DNA of 20,150 nucleotides from Flavobacteriales bacterium UBA6969 (GTDB taxonomy: Bacteria; Bacteroidota; Bacteroidia; Flavobacteriales_D; Sanyastnellaceae). The DNA is taken from positions 861-21,010 of the forward strand of contig DJYV01000020.1 of assembly GCA_002448555.1 (NCBI GenBank), read 5' to 3'. The notes beneath the pieces were generated by a model, which had not been told where the DNA came from, did no database searches, and was given only the letters and a program-made list of their open reading frames with translations. How positions within the stretch are numbered: position 1 is the first letter of the stretch; every line of letters starts with the position of its first letter. The position numbers and the translations under genes are program-made. Shown here piece by piece: positions 1-6,231 of the stretch.

Positions 1-236
1 GCGGCAACAGTCTTCACCTCCGGGGTCAAGACGTCCTTCCACCAGGCCACCACCGGCGTGTACTTCCACCGCTCGACGCGGCGGTGCGGAACCGGAACGG
101 CATCCAAGGCCACATCGGCCTGAACGCCCAGCGCTGCATCCAATGCCGAGACGAGCGCAGCACCCGATGCCTCGGAGGCGGCGTGCTTCGCTTCGGCCTT
201 TGGCCGGTCCATCAATTGCGGTTTGGCCGTATCCAT
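1..236 (-). CDS. sufD: SufD, Fe-S cluster assembly scaffold subunit (5' part only)
   Basis: The first 78 codons of a gene that runs off the left edge. The ATG overlaps the sufC stop in a TGATG junction, so translation is probably coupled. The translated N-terminus contains PHRRVERWKYTPV at about residues 50-62; an R-x-E-x-W-K/R-Y-T segment is typical of the SufD N-terminal region, where the protein meets its targets just before the beta-helix core. By family knowledge SufD pairs with SufB to form, with SufC, the SufBC2D scaffold that builds Fe-S clusters in the cytoplasm. Position directly after sufB-sufC agrees with the usual suf order, in which sufS would come next outside the window. The identity rests on this short motif plus context, because the diagnostic C-terminal core is not present. 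Confidence 0.85.
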   Translation of the reverse strand, partial: MDTAKPQLMDRPKAEAKHAASEASGAALVSALDAALGVQADVALDAVPVPHRRVERWKYTPVVAWWKDVLTPEVKTVA

Positions 237-988
237 CAGGCGACGATGTCTTCTTTGATCCAGTCGTACCCCTTCTCTTCCAGCTCCAACGCCAATTCTT
301 TGCCGCCAGAACGGACAATGCGTCCATCGACGAGCACGTGCACGAAGTCCGGCACGATGTAGTCGAGCAAACGCTGGTAGTGCGTGATGACGAGGAAGCT
401 GCGTTCGGGGGAGCGCATGGCGTTCACGCCTTCCGATACGATGCGCAAGGCATCGATGTCCAAGCCCGAGTCAGTCTCGTCCAAGATGGCGAGTTTGGGC
501 TCGAGCATGGCCATTTGGAAAATTTCGTTGCGCTTCTTCTCGCCGCCGGAAAACCCTTCGTTCACCGAACGGTTGCGGAGGCGTCCGTCCAATTCCACAA
601 GCTTGGCCTTGTCCTTCACCATGTCGAGAAAAGCCTTGCCCTTGATGGGCTCCAACCCCTCGTGCTCGCGCTTGCCGTTCACCGCAGCGCGCATGAAGTT
701 GATGTTGGAAACGCCCGGGATTTCAACGGGGTACTGAAACGCCAAAAACAGCCCAGCACGGGCGCGTTCTGTCGCGTCCATGTCCAACAGGTCCTCACCG
801 TCAAAGTCAACCGAGCCACCTTCAACCTCGTATTCCTCACGTCCCGCCAAGACCGAGGCGAGCGTGGACTTACCGGAACCGTTGGGGCCCATGATGGCAT
901 GCACCTCACCTGGGTTGATGGTGAGGTTCAGGCCCTTCAAAATGGATGCTTCTTCGACAGAAGCTTTGAGTTCATTGATTTTCAACAT
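236..988 (-). CDS. sufC: SufC, Fe-S cluster assembly ATPase
   Basis: A 250-residue ABC-type ATPase, the normal length for SufC. Visible motifs are the Walker A loop GPNGSGKST (residues 34-42), the Q-loop at Gln85 in FQYPVEIPG, the signature SGGEKKRNEI starting at 147, the Walker B stretch LAILDETDSGLDID (about 167-180) and the H-loop histidine at 203. The variant signature SGGEKKRNE and the ETDSGLDID segment separate SufC from transport ABC ATPases. It binds and hydrolyses ATP in the SufBC2D complex, driving the conformational change needed for cluster assembly on SufB. The start codon shares one base with the sufB stop (TAATG) and the stop shares one base with the sufD start, so sufB-C-D look translationally coupled. 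Confidence 0.97.
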   Translation of the reverse strand: MLKINELKASVEEASILKGLNLTINPGEVHAIMGPNGSGKSTLASVLAGREEYEVEGGSVDFDGEDLLDMDATERARAGLFLAFQYPVEIPGVSNINFMRAAVNGKREHEGLEPIKGKAFLDMVKDKAKLVELDGRLRNRSVNEGFSGGEKKRNEIFQMAMLEPKLAILDETDSGLDIDALRIVSEGVNAMRSPERSFLVITHYQRLLDYIVPDFVHVLVDGRIVRSGGKELALELEEKGYDWIKEDIVA

Positions 989-2436
989 TATCCTACGCTT
1001 CCTTCGAGTGAGATGGACAACAATTTTTGCGCCTCTACTGCAAATTCCATGGGCAGCTGATTCAGCACTTCCTTCGCGTACCCGTTTACAATCAAACTGA
1101 TGGCTTGCTCGGCGTCAATGCCCCGTTGCAAGCAATAAAAAATCTGGTCTTCCCCAATCTTGGAGGTTGTAGCCTCGTGCTCCACCTGGGCTGTGGGGTT
1201 TTTGACTTCCACGTAGGGGAAGGTATGCGCACCGCTGGTGTCCGTCATAAGCAGCGAGTCGCATTGGGAGAAATTCCGCGCGTTGGCCGCGGAAGGCATG
1301 ATCTGAACGAGGCCGCGGTAGCTGTTGTGGCTGTTGCCCGCACTGATGCCTTTGGAGATGATGGTCGAGTGCGTGTTTTTGCCCAAGTGAATCATCTTGG
1401 TGCCCGTGTCCGCTTGCTGCGCGTTGTTGGTCACTGCGACGCTGTAGAATTCGCCGACGCTGTGGTCGCCTTTGAGGATGCAGCTAGGGTATTTCCAGGT
1501 CACCGCACTTCCAGTCTCCACCTGGGTCCAACTGATCTTGGAGCGGCGGTGGCAAATGCCGCGCTTCGTCACGAAGTTGTAGACGCCGCCCTTGCCGTTC
1601 TCGTCGCCAGGGTACCAATTCTGGACCGTGGAGTACTTGATCTCCGCCTCGTCCAGCGCCACCAGTTCGACCACAGCTGCGTGCAGTTGGTTCTCATCCC
1701 GCTGGGGCGCCGTGCACCCTTCGAGGTAGCTGACGTAGCTGCCTTCGTCCGCCACAACCAGCGTGCGCTCAAACTGGCCCGTGCCGGATTCGTTTATTCG
1801 GAAGTAGGTGCTCAGTTCCATCGGGCACCGCACCCCCTTGGGAATGTAGCAAAATGAGCCGTCCGTGAACACCGCCGAGTTCAAGGCGCTGAAGAAGTTG
1901 TCGCGGGTGGGAACCACCGTACCGAGGTGCTTGCGCACCAATTCCGGGTGCTCCTTCACCGCCTCGCTCATCGAACAAAAGATGATGCCCAACTCCGCCA
2001 ATTTGTCCTTAAAGCTGGTCGCCACAGAAACCGAATCCATGACGAAATCCACTGCCACACCAGAGAGGCGCTTTTGCTCTTCGAGGCTGATGCCTAGTTT
2101 GTCCATGGTCCGGCGCAATTCGGGGTCCACCTCGTCCATGCTGTTGAGCTGCTTCTTTTGCTTCGGTGCTGCGTAGTAGCTGATGGCTTGGTAGTCGGGC
2201 TTCTCATAGTTGAGATGGGGCCAATTCGGCTCCTCCATGGTCTGCCACACCGCGAACGCCTCCAAGCGCCACTGCAGCAGCCATTCCGGCTCCTCTTTCT
2301 TGGCGGAAATCAACCGGATGATGTCCTCCGACAAGCCCGCGGGCGCCTTGTCCGACTCGATTTCCGTCGTGAAGCCGAATTCGTAGGATTTCCCCGTTAC
2401 CTCTTCCAGGACCTTGTCTTTCCCGTCGTATGCCAT
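988..2436 (-). CDS. sufB: SufB, Fe-S cluster assembly scaffold protein
   Basis: A 482-residue SufB of normal length. Long family-typical stretches are visible, including YSTVQNWYPGD (about 268-278), SWTQVETGSAVTWKYPSC (about 302-319), DTGTKMIHLGKNT (343-355) and the C-terminal EFAVEAQKLLSISLEGSVG. By my alignment from memory Cys241, Cys392 and Glu421 line up with E. coli SufB Cys254, Cys405 and Glu434, which are implicated in accepting sulfur and holding the nascent cluster. The N-terminus has no CxxCxxC motif. SufB is the scaffold on which the cluster is built, using SufC for ATP and SufD as partner. Its ATG is preceded by a strong Shine-Dalgarno sequence, unusual for this group. The gene lies 27 bases after the sufA-like gene and overlaps sufC by one base. 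Confidence 0.97.
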   Translation of the reverse strand: MAYDGKDKVLEEVTGKSYEFGFTTEIESDKAPAGLSEDIIRLISAKKEEPEWLLQWRLEAFAVWQTMEEPNWPHLNYEKPDYQAISYYAAPKQKKQLNSMDEVDPELRRTMDKLGISLEEQKRLSGVAVDFVMDSVSVATSFKDKLAELGIIFCSMSEAVKEHPELVRKHLGTVVPTRDNFFSALNSAVFTDGSFCYIPKGVRCPMELSTYFRINESGTGQFERTLVVADEGSYVSYLEGCTAPQRDENQLHAAVVELVALDEAEIKYSTVQNWYPGDENGKGGVYNFVTKRGICHRRSKISWTQVETGSAVTWKYPSCILKGDHSVGEFYSVAVTNNAQQADTGTKMIHLGKNTHSTIISKGISAGNSHNSYRGLVQIMPSAANARNFSQCDSLLMTDTSGAHTFPYVEVKNPTAQVEHEATTSKIGEDQIFYCLQRGIDAEQAISLIVNGYAKEVLNQLPMEFAVEAQKLLSISLEGSVG

Positions 2437-2442
2437 GGCAAT

Positions 2443-2448
2443 CTCCTT
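2443..2448 (-). promoter_or_regulatory. Shine-Dalgarno sequence of sufB
   Basis: On the minus strand AAGGAG lies 6 bases upstream of the sufB ATG at 2436. This is a canonical Shine-Dalgarno element and fixes the start. Bacteroidota genes usually lack one, and most other starts in this window do. The sufA-like gene just upstream also has AAAGGA 6 bases before its ATG (2797-2802). Confidence 0.7.
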
Positions 2449-2463
2449 CTGACTGTGCGTTGG

Positions 2464-2790
2464 TTATAGAGAGAAACTCTCCCCGCAGCCGCATGTTCTA
2501 TTGGCGTTGGGATTGTAGAACTGAAAGCCCTTCCCGTTCAAGCCGCCGCTGAACTGCAATTCGGTGCCCACCAAGTACAGATAGCTCTTACGGTCCACGA
2601 CAATTTTGACACCCTTGTCTTCGAACGTTTGATCACCGTCTTGCATTTCGTGATCGAAGGTCATCTCGTACATCAAACCGGAACACCCCCCTCCTTTCAC
2701 ACCAACCCGTACAAAACTCCCTTCAGGATGGCCCTCAGCGTTCAGCAATTTGAGCACTTCGTCGCGGGCGCTTTCATTGACTGTAATCAT
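2464..2790 (-). CDS. HesB/IscA/SufA-family iron-sulfur assembly protein
   Basis: A 108-residue A-type carrier protein, full length for the family. The three conserved cysteines are present: Cys36 in GGGCSGLMYEM, and Cys100 and Cys102 in the C-terminal CGCGESFSL. Proteins of this family hold or transfer Fe-S clusters (or iron) from the scaffold to target enzymes in the cytoplasm. It is the first gene of the suf operon here, so SufA is the natural label by context. The sequence alone does not separate SufA from IscA or ErpA, so I leave the symbol empty. The ATG is preceded by AAAGGA at 6 bases and by a good promoter box about 22 bases upstream. The C-terminal ESFSL tail differs from the ESF-x(1-3) ends common in the family but is not abnormal. 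Confidence 0.93.
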   Translation of the reverse strand: MITVNESARDEVLKLLNAEGHPEGSFVRVGVKGGGCSGLMYEMTFDHEMQDGDQTFEDKGVKIVVDRKSYLYLVGTELQFSGGLNGKGFQFYNPNANRTCGCGESFSL

Positions 2791-2812
2791 CGCTATTCCT
2801 TTGATTTTGCTG

Positions 2813-2820
2813 CAAATATA
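2813..2820 (-). promoter_or_regulatory. Promoter -7 box of the suf operon
   Basis: TATATTTG on the minus strand is an exact match to the Bacteroidota -7 consensus TAnnTTTG. It lies 22 bases before the ATG of the sufA-like gene. A TTTG at 2846-2849 (minus strand) could be the -33 element, but the 25-base spacing is longer than usual, so the -33 part is uncertain. No binding site of an Fe-S regulator could be recognised. Confidence 0.6.
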
Positions 2821-2879
2821 CGCTATTTAAAAGCGTTCTAAACTACAAACGCAGCGCCGTGGGCAACGAATAACAATCC

Positions 2880-2913
2880 TTTGCAAACCCTTACGCGATT
2901 CGGTGCATATTTG
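2880..2913 (+). promoter_or_regulatory. Promoter of the ftsX-uppP cluster
   Basis: TTTG at 2880-2883 and CATATTTG at 2906-2913 are separated by 22 bases. The second box has one mismatch to TAnnTTTG. The box ends 16 bases before the ftsX ATG at 2930, giving a short leader. It stands back to back with the suf promoter, with the two -7 boxes about 86 bases apart. Confidence 0.45.
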
Positions 2914-2929
2914 AACCCTACGAACGCCC

Positions 2930-3802
2930 ATGCCCTCCTCTTCCAACAAACCCTCCGGCGCACACGTCACCACTGCGGTCACCACCATCGTCGGGATGAG
3001 CCTCACCCTGCTGCTCATCGGCCTTCTCTTGGCCATTGGGTACCTCGGGTACGAATGGGAGCAAGAACTGAGGCAGGAGGCGCGCGTGCAAGTCTTCTTT
3101 CAACGCGACGTGGACGCCGATGTCCTCGCCACCGCTCGTGAGGTCTTACGCACAGACCCGGGCGTTGAGTCCACACAGTTCTTGGACGCCGAAACAGCGA
3201 GCCGCGACTTGGAATCGGCTTTGGGCGAATCCTTTGTCGACTTCCTCGGGTATGTGCCACTCGCCGATGTGATGGACCTGAGGATGACACCGGAATCCAG
3301 CACCACCGAGGCACTCACCGAAGCAGCTGCCCGTATGGAGAATGTCCCGGGCGTCAGCGAGGTGGTTTGGCAAGCTGAATTACTCGGTCAAATCGAATCC
3401 ACCATCCAACGGCTCGTATGGCCCTTGGTCGGACTGGCCCTGGTATTCCTGCTTGCGGCAATTGCATTGATGAACAACACCATCCGCCTGACCGTATTCG
3501 CTCGGCGCATGGTCATCAAAACCATGCAGCTCGTCGGCGCACACCCGCAGGCAATTCGTGCGCCCTTCCTGAAACAAGGACTCTATTTCGGGTTGATTTC
3601 AGGAGGCATAGCCTTCGCTTCAGTCAACGGAATCTTAGCCCTGCTGCATGTTCAGAACGCTTCCATCCTCCTTCCGTTTACACCCGCGGTACTCGGCGCA
3701 TTGCTTGCGGCACTGCTCGGGCTGGGCGCCTTATTCGGAGTGGCATCCACCACTGTCGCCGTAAACCGATTCCTGAAAAAACGCTTGGATACCTTGCATT
3801 AA
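2930..3802 (+). CDS. ftsX: FtsX, cell division ABC-transporter-like membrane protein
   Basis: A 290-residue protein with the FtsX layout: a short cytoplasmic N-terminus, a first membrane segment at about 17-40, an extracytoplasmic domain at about 45-160 starting with VQVFFQRDVD, and three C-terminal membrane segments near 162-181, 217-239 and 252-276. The conserved stretch NNTIRLTVFARRMVIKTMQLVGA begins at about 182. FtsX works with the ATPase FtsE at the division site to switch on periplasmic peptidoglycan hydrolases. No ftsE is in the window; a separated ftsE is, to my knowledge, common in Bacteroidota. ftsX leads a plus-strand cluster with a DUF3098 gene 9 bases downstream and then uppP, an order recurring in this phylum. 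The start is supported by a promoter box 16 bases upstream. Confidence 0.94.
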   Translation: MPSSSNKPSGAHVTTAVTTIVGMSLTLLLIGLLLAIGYLGYEWEQELRQEARVQVFFQRDVDADVLATAREVLRTDPGVESTQFLDAETASRDLESALGESFVDFLGYVPLADVMDLRMTPESSTTEALTEAAARMENVPGVSEVVWQAELLGQIESTIQRLVWPLVGLALVFLLAAIALMNNTIRLTVFARRMVIKTMQLVGAHPQAIRAPFLKQGLYFGLISGGIAFASVNGILALLHVQNASILLPFTPAVLGALLAALLGLGALFGVASTTVAVNRFLKKRLDTLH

Positions 3803-3811
3803 CTTTGCTCC

Positions 3812-4045
3812 ATGAGTGCACCGCTAACGTCCCCTGACGGGTTCGCCTTGAAACGAACCAATTACCAATGGATGATCATTGGCATCCTGATTTTAATCGT
3901 GGGCTACCTGCTCATGTCAGGTGGTGCAGCGGATGATCCAACCGCGTTCAGTGAGGAGGTTTTCAGCACCCGCCGCATCACCATTGCACCCATCGTCGTG
4001 CTCTTGGGGTACGGAACCATCTTCTACGCCATACTGAAGCGCTGA
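3812..4045 (+). CDS. DUF3098 family small membrane protein
   Basis: A 77-residue protein with two predicted membrane helices, about 19-37 and 57-75, joined by a loop with the pattern LMSGGAADDPTAFSEEVFSTRRITIAP. The GG...D...F...VFS.RRI.IAP pattern is what I recognise as DUF3098, a small Bacteroidota family found between ftsX and uppP. Its function is unknown. Its location suggests a link to division or cell-wall lipid recycling, but that is only context. The start lies 9 bases after the ftsX stop. The stop overlaps the uppP start by one base (TGATG), so it is almost certainly co-translated with uppP. Confidence 0.85.
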   Translation: MSAPLTSPDGFALKRTNYQWMIIGILILIVGYLLMSGGAADDPTAFSEEVFSTRRITIAPIVVLLGYGTIFYAILKR

Positions 4046-4842
4046 TGTCCCTTTGGGAGGCCGTTGTTCTGGGAATTGTACAGGGACTCACGGAGTTTTT
4101 GCCGGTGAGCAGTTCGGGGCACCTCGAGTTGGGCAAGGCCCTGTTCGGCCTCAAGGACGTTGACCTCACCTTCAGCATCTTGGTGCACGGAGCGACCGCG
4201 TGCAGCACCTTAGTGGTTTTTCGGAAGGACATCGCGAAGTTGATTGCCGGCGCATTCACATCCGATGTGGCCCAGCGCACATCATCCCACACCTACATCT
4301 TCTGGCTCGCGCTTTCGGCCCTGCCAGCAGTGGCCGTGGCCTTCACCCTGCGGGATTTCCTGGAGGCAGCCTTCTTGGAACACCCTCACCGCGTAGGTTG
4401 GTCGCTGTGCGCCACTGCGTTCATCCTGTACGCATCAGAACGCATTGCCCGCAACGCCTCGCGCGACCTCACGTGGAGCCGTGTGCTCGGGATTGGCATA
4501 GCCCAGGCACTGGCCATTGTGCCTGGAATCAGCCGTTCGGGCTCAACCATTGGAGCTGCGGTGGCACTGGGCATCTCACGGGAGGAAGCAGCTCGTTTCA
4601 GCTTTCTCATGGCGTTGCCCGTCATCTTCGGTGCGACCGCCTTGGAGTTGAAAGATGTGATGGAAGCCGGTGTCGGTGAACAAGCCTTCAACGGCGTCGC
4701 CTACGCTGCGGGAACCGTGGCCGCCTTTGTCAGTGGTTGGGCTGCCTGCCAATGGATGATCCGATTGGTCAAGCGTACGAACCTCAACGTTTTTGCCGTT
4801 TACTGCTTGGTGGCGGGCATCGCCGCCATCCTCTTTATTTGA
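4045..4842 (+). CDS. uppP: UppP (BacA), undecaprenyl-diphosphate phosphatase
   Basis: A 265-residue polytopic membrane protein, normal length for UppP. The two signature regions are intact: GLTEFLPVSSSGHLEL near the N-terminus (Glu17 and His26 as expected catalytic residues) and PGISRSGSTIGAA at about 160-172 with Arg164. The enzyme removes one phosphate from undecaprenyl diphosphate on the outer face of the inner membrane, recycling the lipid carrier for peptidoglycan and surface polysaccharide synthesis; extra copies give bacitracin resistance in other bacteria. It overlaps the DUF3098 gene by one base and is followed 8 bases later by a lipoprotein gene. In other Bacteroidota truB often follows uppP; here it does not. 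Confidence 0.96.
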   Translation: MSLWEAVVLGIVQGLTEFLPVSSSGHLELGKALFGLKDVDLTFSILVHGATACSTLVVFRKDIAKLIAGAFTSDVAQRTSSHTYIFWLALSALPAVAVAFTLRDFLEAAFLEHPHRVGWSLCATAFILYASERIARNASRDLTWSRVLGIGIAQALAIVPGISRSGSTIGAAVALGISREEAARFSFLMALPVIFGATALELKDVMEAGVGEQAFNGVAYAAGTVAAFVSGWAACQWMIRLVKRTNLNVFAVYCLVAGIAAILFI

Positions 4843-4850
4843 TCCGCTTC

Positions 4851-5390
4851 ATGACCATGACTCCTTCCCGCTTCGTCATTTTGTTTTTGCTCAGCGCCTT
4901 GGTGTGGAGCGGCTGCTCCAATGTCACCTTCACTCAGCCCATGCCCTTAAACCGTCGGGACCTCCCCAAGTTTCCCTCCAAATGGCGCGGAACGTGGTCC
5001 GATGGCAAGGACATGACCATCACCATTGGTGAATATTACTTCGAGGGGGACGATTTGGAAAAGGTTGCCCTCGGCGAAGACGTCCTGCTGCGCCGCTTCC
5101 ACGGCCACTTAGTGCTCAACCAACCGGAAGAAAACGGCAAATGGAGCGTCCTGCTTGGACGGCGTTGGAAAGACGAGTTGAAGCTCTGGACATTCGATGG
5201 GGCTGAAGAAGCCAAAGTAGCGGTGTGGAGCACCATTCTGAACGACAGCTCCATTACGGAATTCACGCGCGACGAAGAACTCGGAGTAAAAGCTTACACC
5301 TTGGCTCCGCAAAACAACGCCGCCTTTCGAAAGTTAATCACCGAAGGGGGGACCACTGAGTCCTACACCCTGCGGCGGATCGAACCCTGA
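4851..5390 (+). CDS. Small predicted lipoprotein, function unknown
   Basis: A 179-residue protein. The N-terminus has a basic residue, a hydrophobic stretch (FVILFLLSALVW) and then SGC with Cys22 as probable lipidation site. The -3 position is Trp, which is atypical for a lipobox, so lipidation is likely but not certain. I chose the ATG at 4851 (another in-frame ATG is at 4857) over an upstream in-frame one at 4737, because that extension would lie inside uppP and hide the signal peptide. The mature part is short, soluble and rich in Trp and charged residues (SKWRGTWSDGKD, GRRWKDELKLWTFDG). I do not recognise a family. It is the last gene of the ftsX-uppP cluster, 8 bases after uppP, suggesting shared expression and an envelope role. 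Confidence 0.75.
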   Translation: MTMTPSRFVILFLLSALVWSGCSNVTFTQPMPLNRRDLPKFPSKWRGTWSDGKDMTITIGEYYFEGDDLEKVALGEDVLLRRFHGHLVLNQPEENGKWSVLLGRRWKDELKLWTFDGAEEAKVAVWSTILNDSSITEFTRDEELGVKAYTLAPQNNAAFRKLITEGGTTESYTLRRIEP

Positions 5391-5408
5391 GGCTTTGCGC
5401 CTTAGCCT
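5390..5408. terminator. Weak hairpin between convergent lipoprotein and sod genes
   Basis: AGGCT (5390-5394) and AGCCT (5404-5408) form a perfect 5-base inverted repeat with a 9-base loop, sitting in the 11-base gap between two convergent stop codons. On the plus strand it is followed by only a short T run (5408-5410). It might act as a shared terminator, but the stem is short and this could be chance. Confidence 0.25.
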
Positions 5409-6133
5409 TTCGCGTTCAACGCCACCTCATCCCAATTCACAAGGCTCAAAAAGCCCTGGATGTAGTCCTTGCGTCGGTTCTGGTAATTGAGGTAATACGC
5501 GTGTTCCCAAACGTCCATCCCGAGCAATGGGGTTCCTGGACGCTCGACAATGTTGGCCATCAAAGGGTTGTCCTGGTTGGCCGTACTGGTCACTTCCAAT
5601 TGACCCTCGGCATTCCGAATGAGCCACGCCCATCCGCTACCAAATTGCGATGCTCCGGCTGCTGCGAACTGCTCGGAAAAGGCCTCCACAGAGCCGAAGG
5701 TGGCTTCCAGCTCCTCCCTCAGTACGCCCTCCGGCGCCGGCGCACCACCCGGCGTCAAAGCCCGCCAGTACAGGGTGTGATTGTAGTGCCCGCCGCCATT
5801 GTTGCGAAGAGCCGTTTGATCCGGCGTCAGGCCTGAGAGCAATTCGATCAGCCCTTTTCCGTCGTATTCCCCCTCCGCAGCGCGCAAAGCGTTGTTGAGT
5901 TTGCGCACATATCCGGCATGGTGCTTGCCGTAGTGGATCTCCATGGTGACCGCATCAATCTTTGGCGCCAATGCCGCCACATCGTATCCCAACGGCTCCT
6001 GGTCGAACCCAAAAGGCCGGGGCGCCGCAGTTTTGGCGCTGCTGTCTGCACTGCTTCCGCAGCCTGCAAAAGGCGCTACCAGCATGCCTGCGCTTACGGT
6101 TCCAGCTAATTTGATGAACGTTCGTTTCTTCAT
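5402..6133 (-). CDS. Superoxide dismutase, manganese type, with N-terminal export/lipoprotein signal
   Basis: A 243-residue Mn/Fe superoxide dismutase. Metal ligands are visible: His67 (EIHYGKHH), His119 (NHTLYW), Asp207 and His211 (GMDVWEHAYY). Gly115 in NNGGGHYNH and Gln187 in STANQDNP match the positions that mark the manganese form; iron forms carry Gln at the first. Unlike cytoplasmic enzymes of about 200 residues it has an N-terminal extension: MKKRTFIKLAG, a hydrophobic segment, then PFAGCGSS with Cys25. The KR-T-F-I-K motif resembles a Tat signal with the first Arg changed to Lys, and Cys25 could be a lipidation site. A periplasmic or membrane-anchored enzyme is therefore inferred. 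I chose the ATG at 6133 because it begins this signal; the frame is open further upstream to 6250 but that would bury it. Confidence 0.9.
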   Translation of the reverse strand: MKKRTFIKLAGTVSAGMLVAPFAGCGSSADSSAKTAAPRPFGFDQEPLGYDVAALAPKIDAVTMEIHYGKHHAGYVRKLNNALRAAEGEYDGKGLIELLSGLTPDQTALRNNGGGHYNHTLYWRALTPGGAPAPEGVLREELEATFGSVEAFSEQFAAAGASQFGSGWAWLIRNAEGQLEVTSTANQDNPLMANIVERPGTPLLGMDVWEHAYYLNYQNRRKDYIQGFLSLVNWDEVALNAKG

Positions 6134-6137
6134 GAAA

Positions 6138-6170
6138 CAAAGATGCGTGTTCCACTTCAAAGTGTGCAAA
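6138..6170 (-). promoter_or_regulatory. Possible promoter of the superoxide dismutase gene
   Basis: On the minus strand TTTG (6167-6170) and CATCTTTG (6138-6145) are 21 bases apart. The -7 box has one mismatch to TAnnTTTG. It ends only 4 bases before the ATG at 6133, so the transcript would be leaderless or nearly so. The rest of the 98-base divergent gap shows no convincing promoter for the plus-strand AsmA-like gene; TAGATTCG at 6211-6218 is a weak candidate. Confidence 0.35.
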
Positions 6171-6231
6171 CTCCGCACAATGCTTCTGCACGAGCCGCCG
6201 TTGAACACTGTAGATTCGAGGGACTGATACC

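Noticed and set aside
143..1060. A 305-codon open frame on the plus strand opposite sufC
   Set aside because: It lies antisense to sufC, whose protein has all ABC ATPase motifs, and its translation has no recognisable domain. It is the mirror of a GC-rich coding frame.
4737..4850. Upstream extension of the lipoprotein frame into uppP
   Set aside because: The extension lies in the uppP coding region in another frame and would hide the signal peptide; the ATG at 4851 is more likely.
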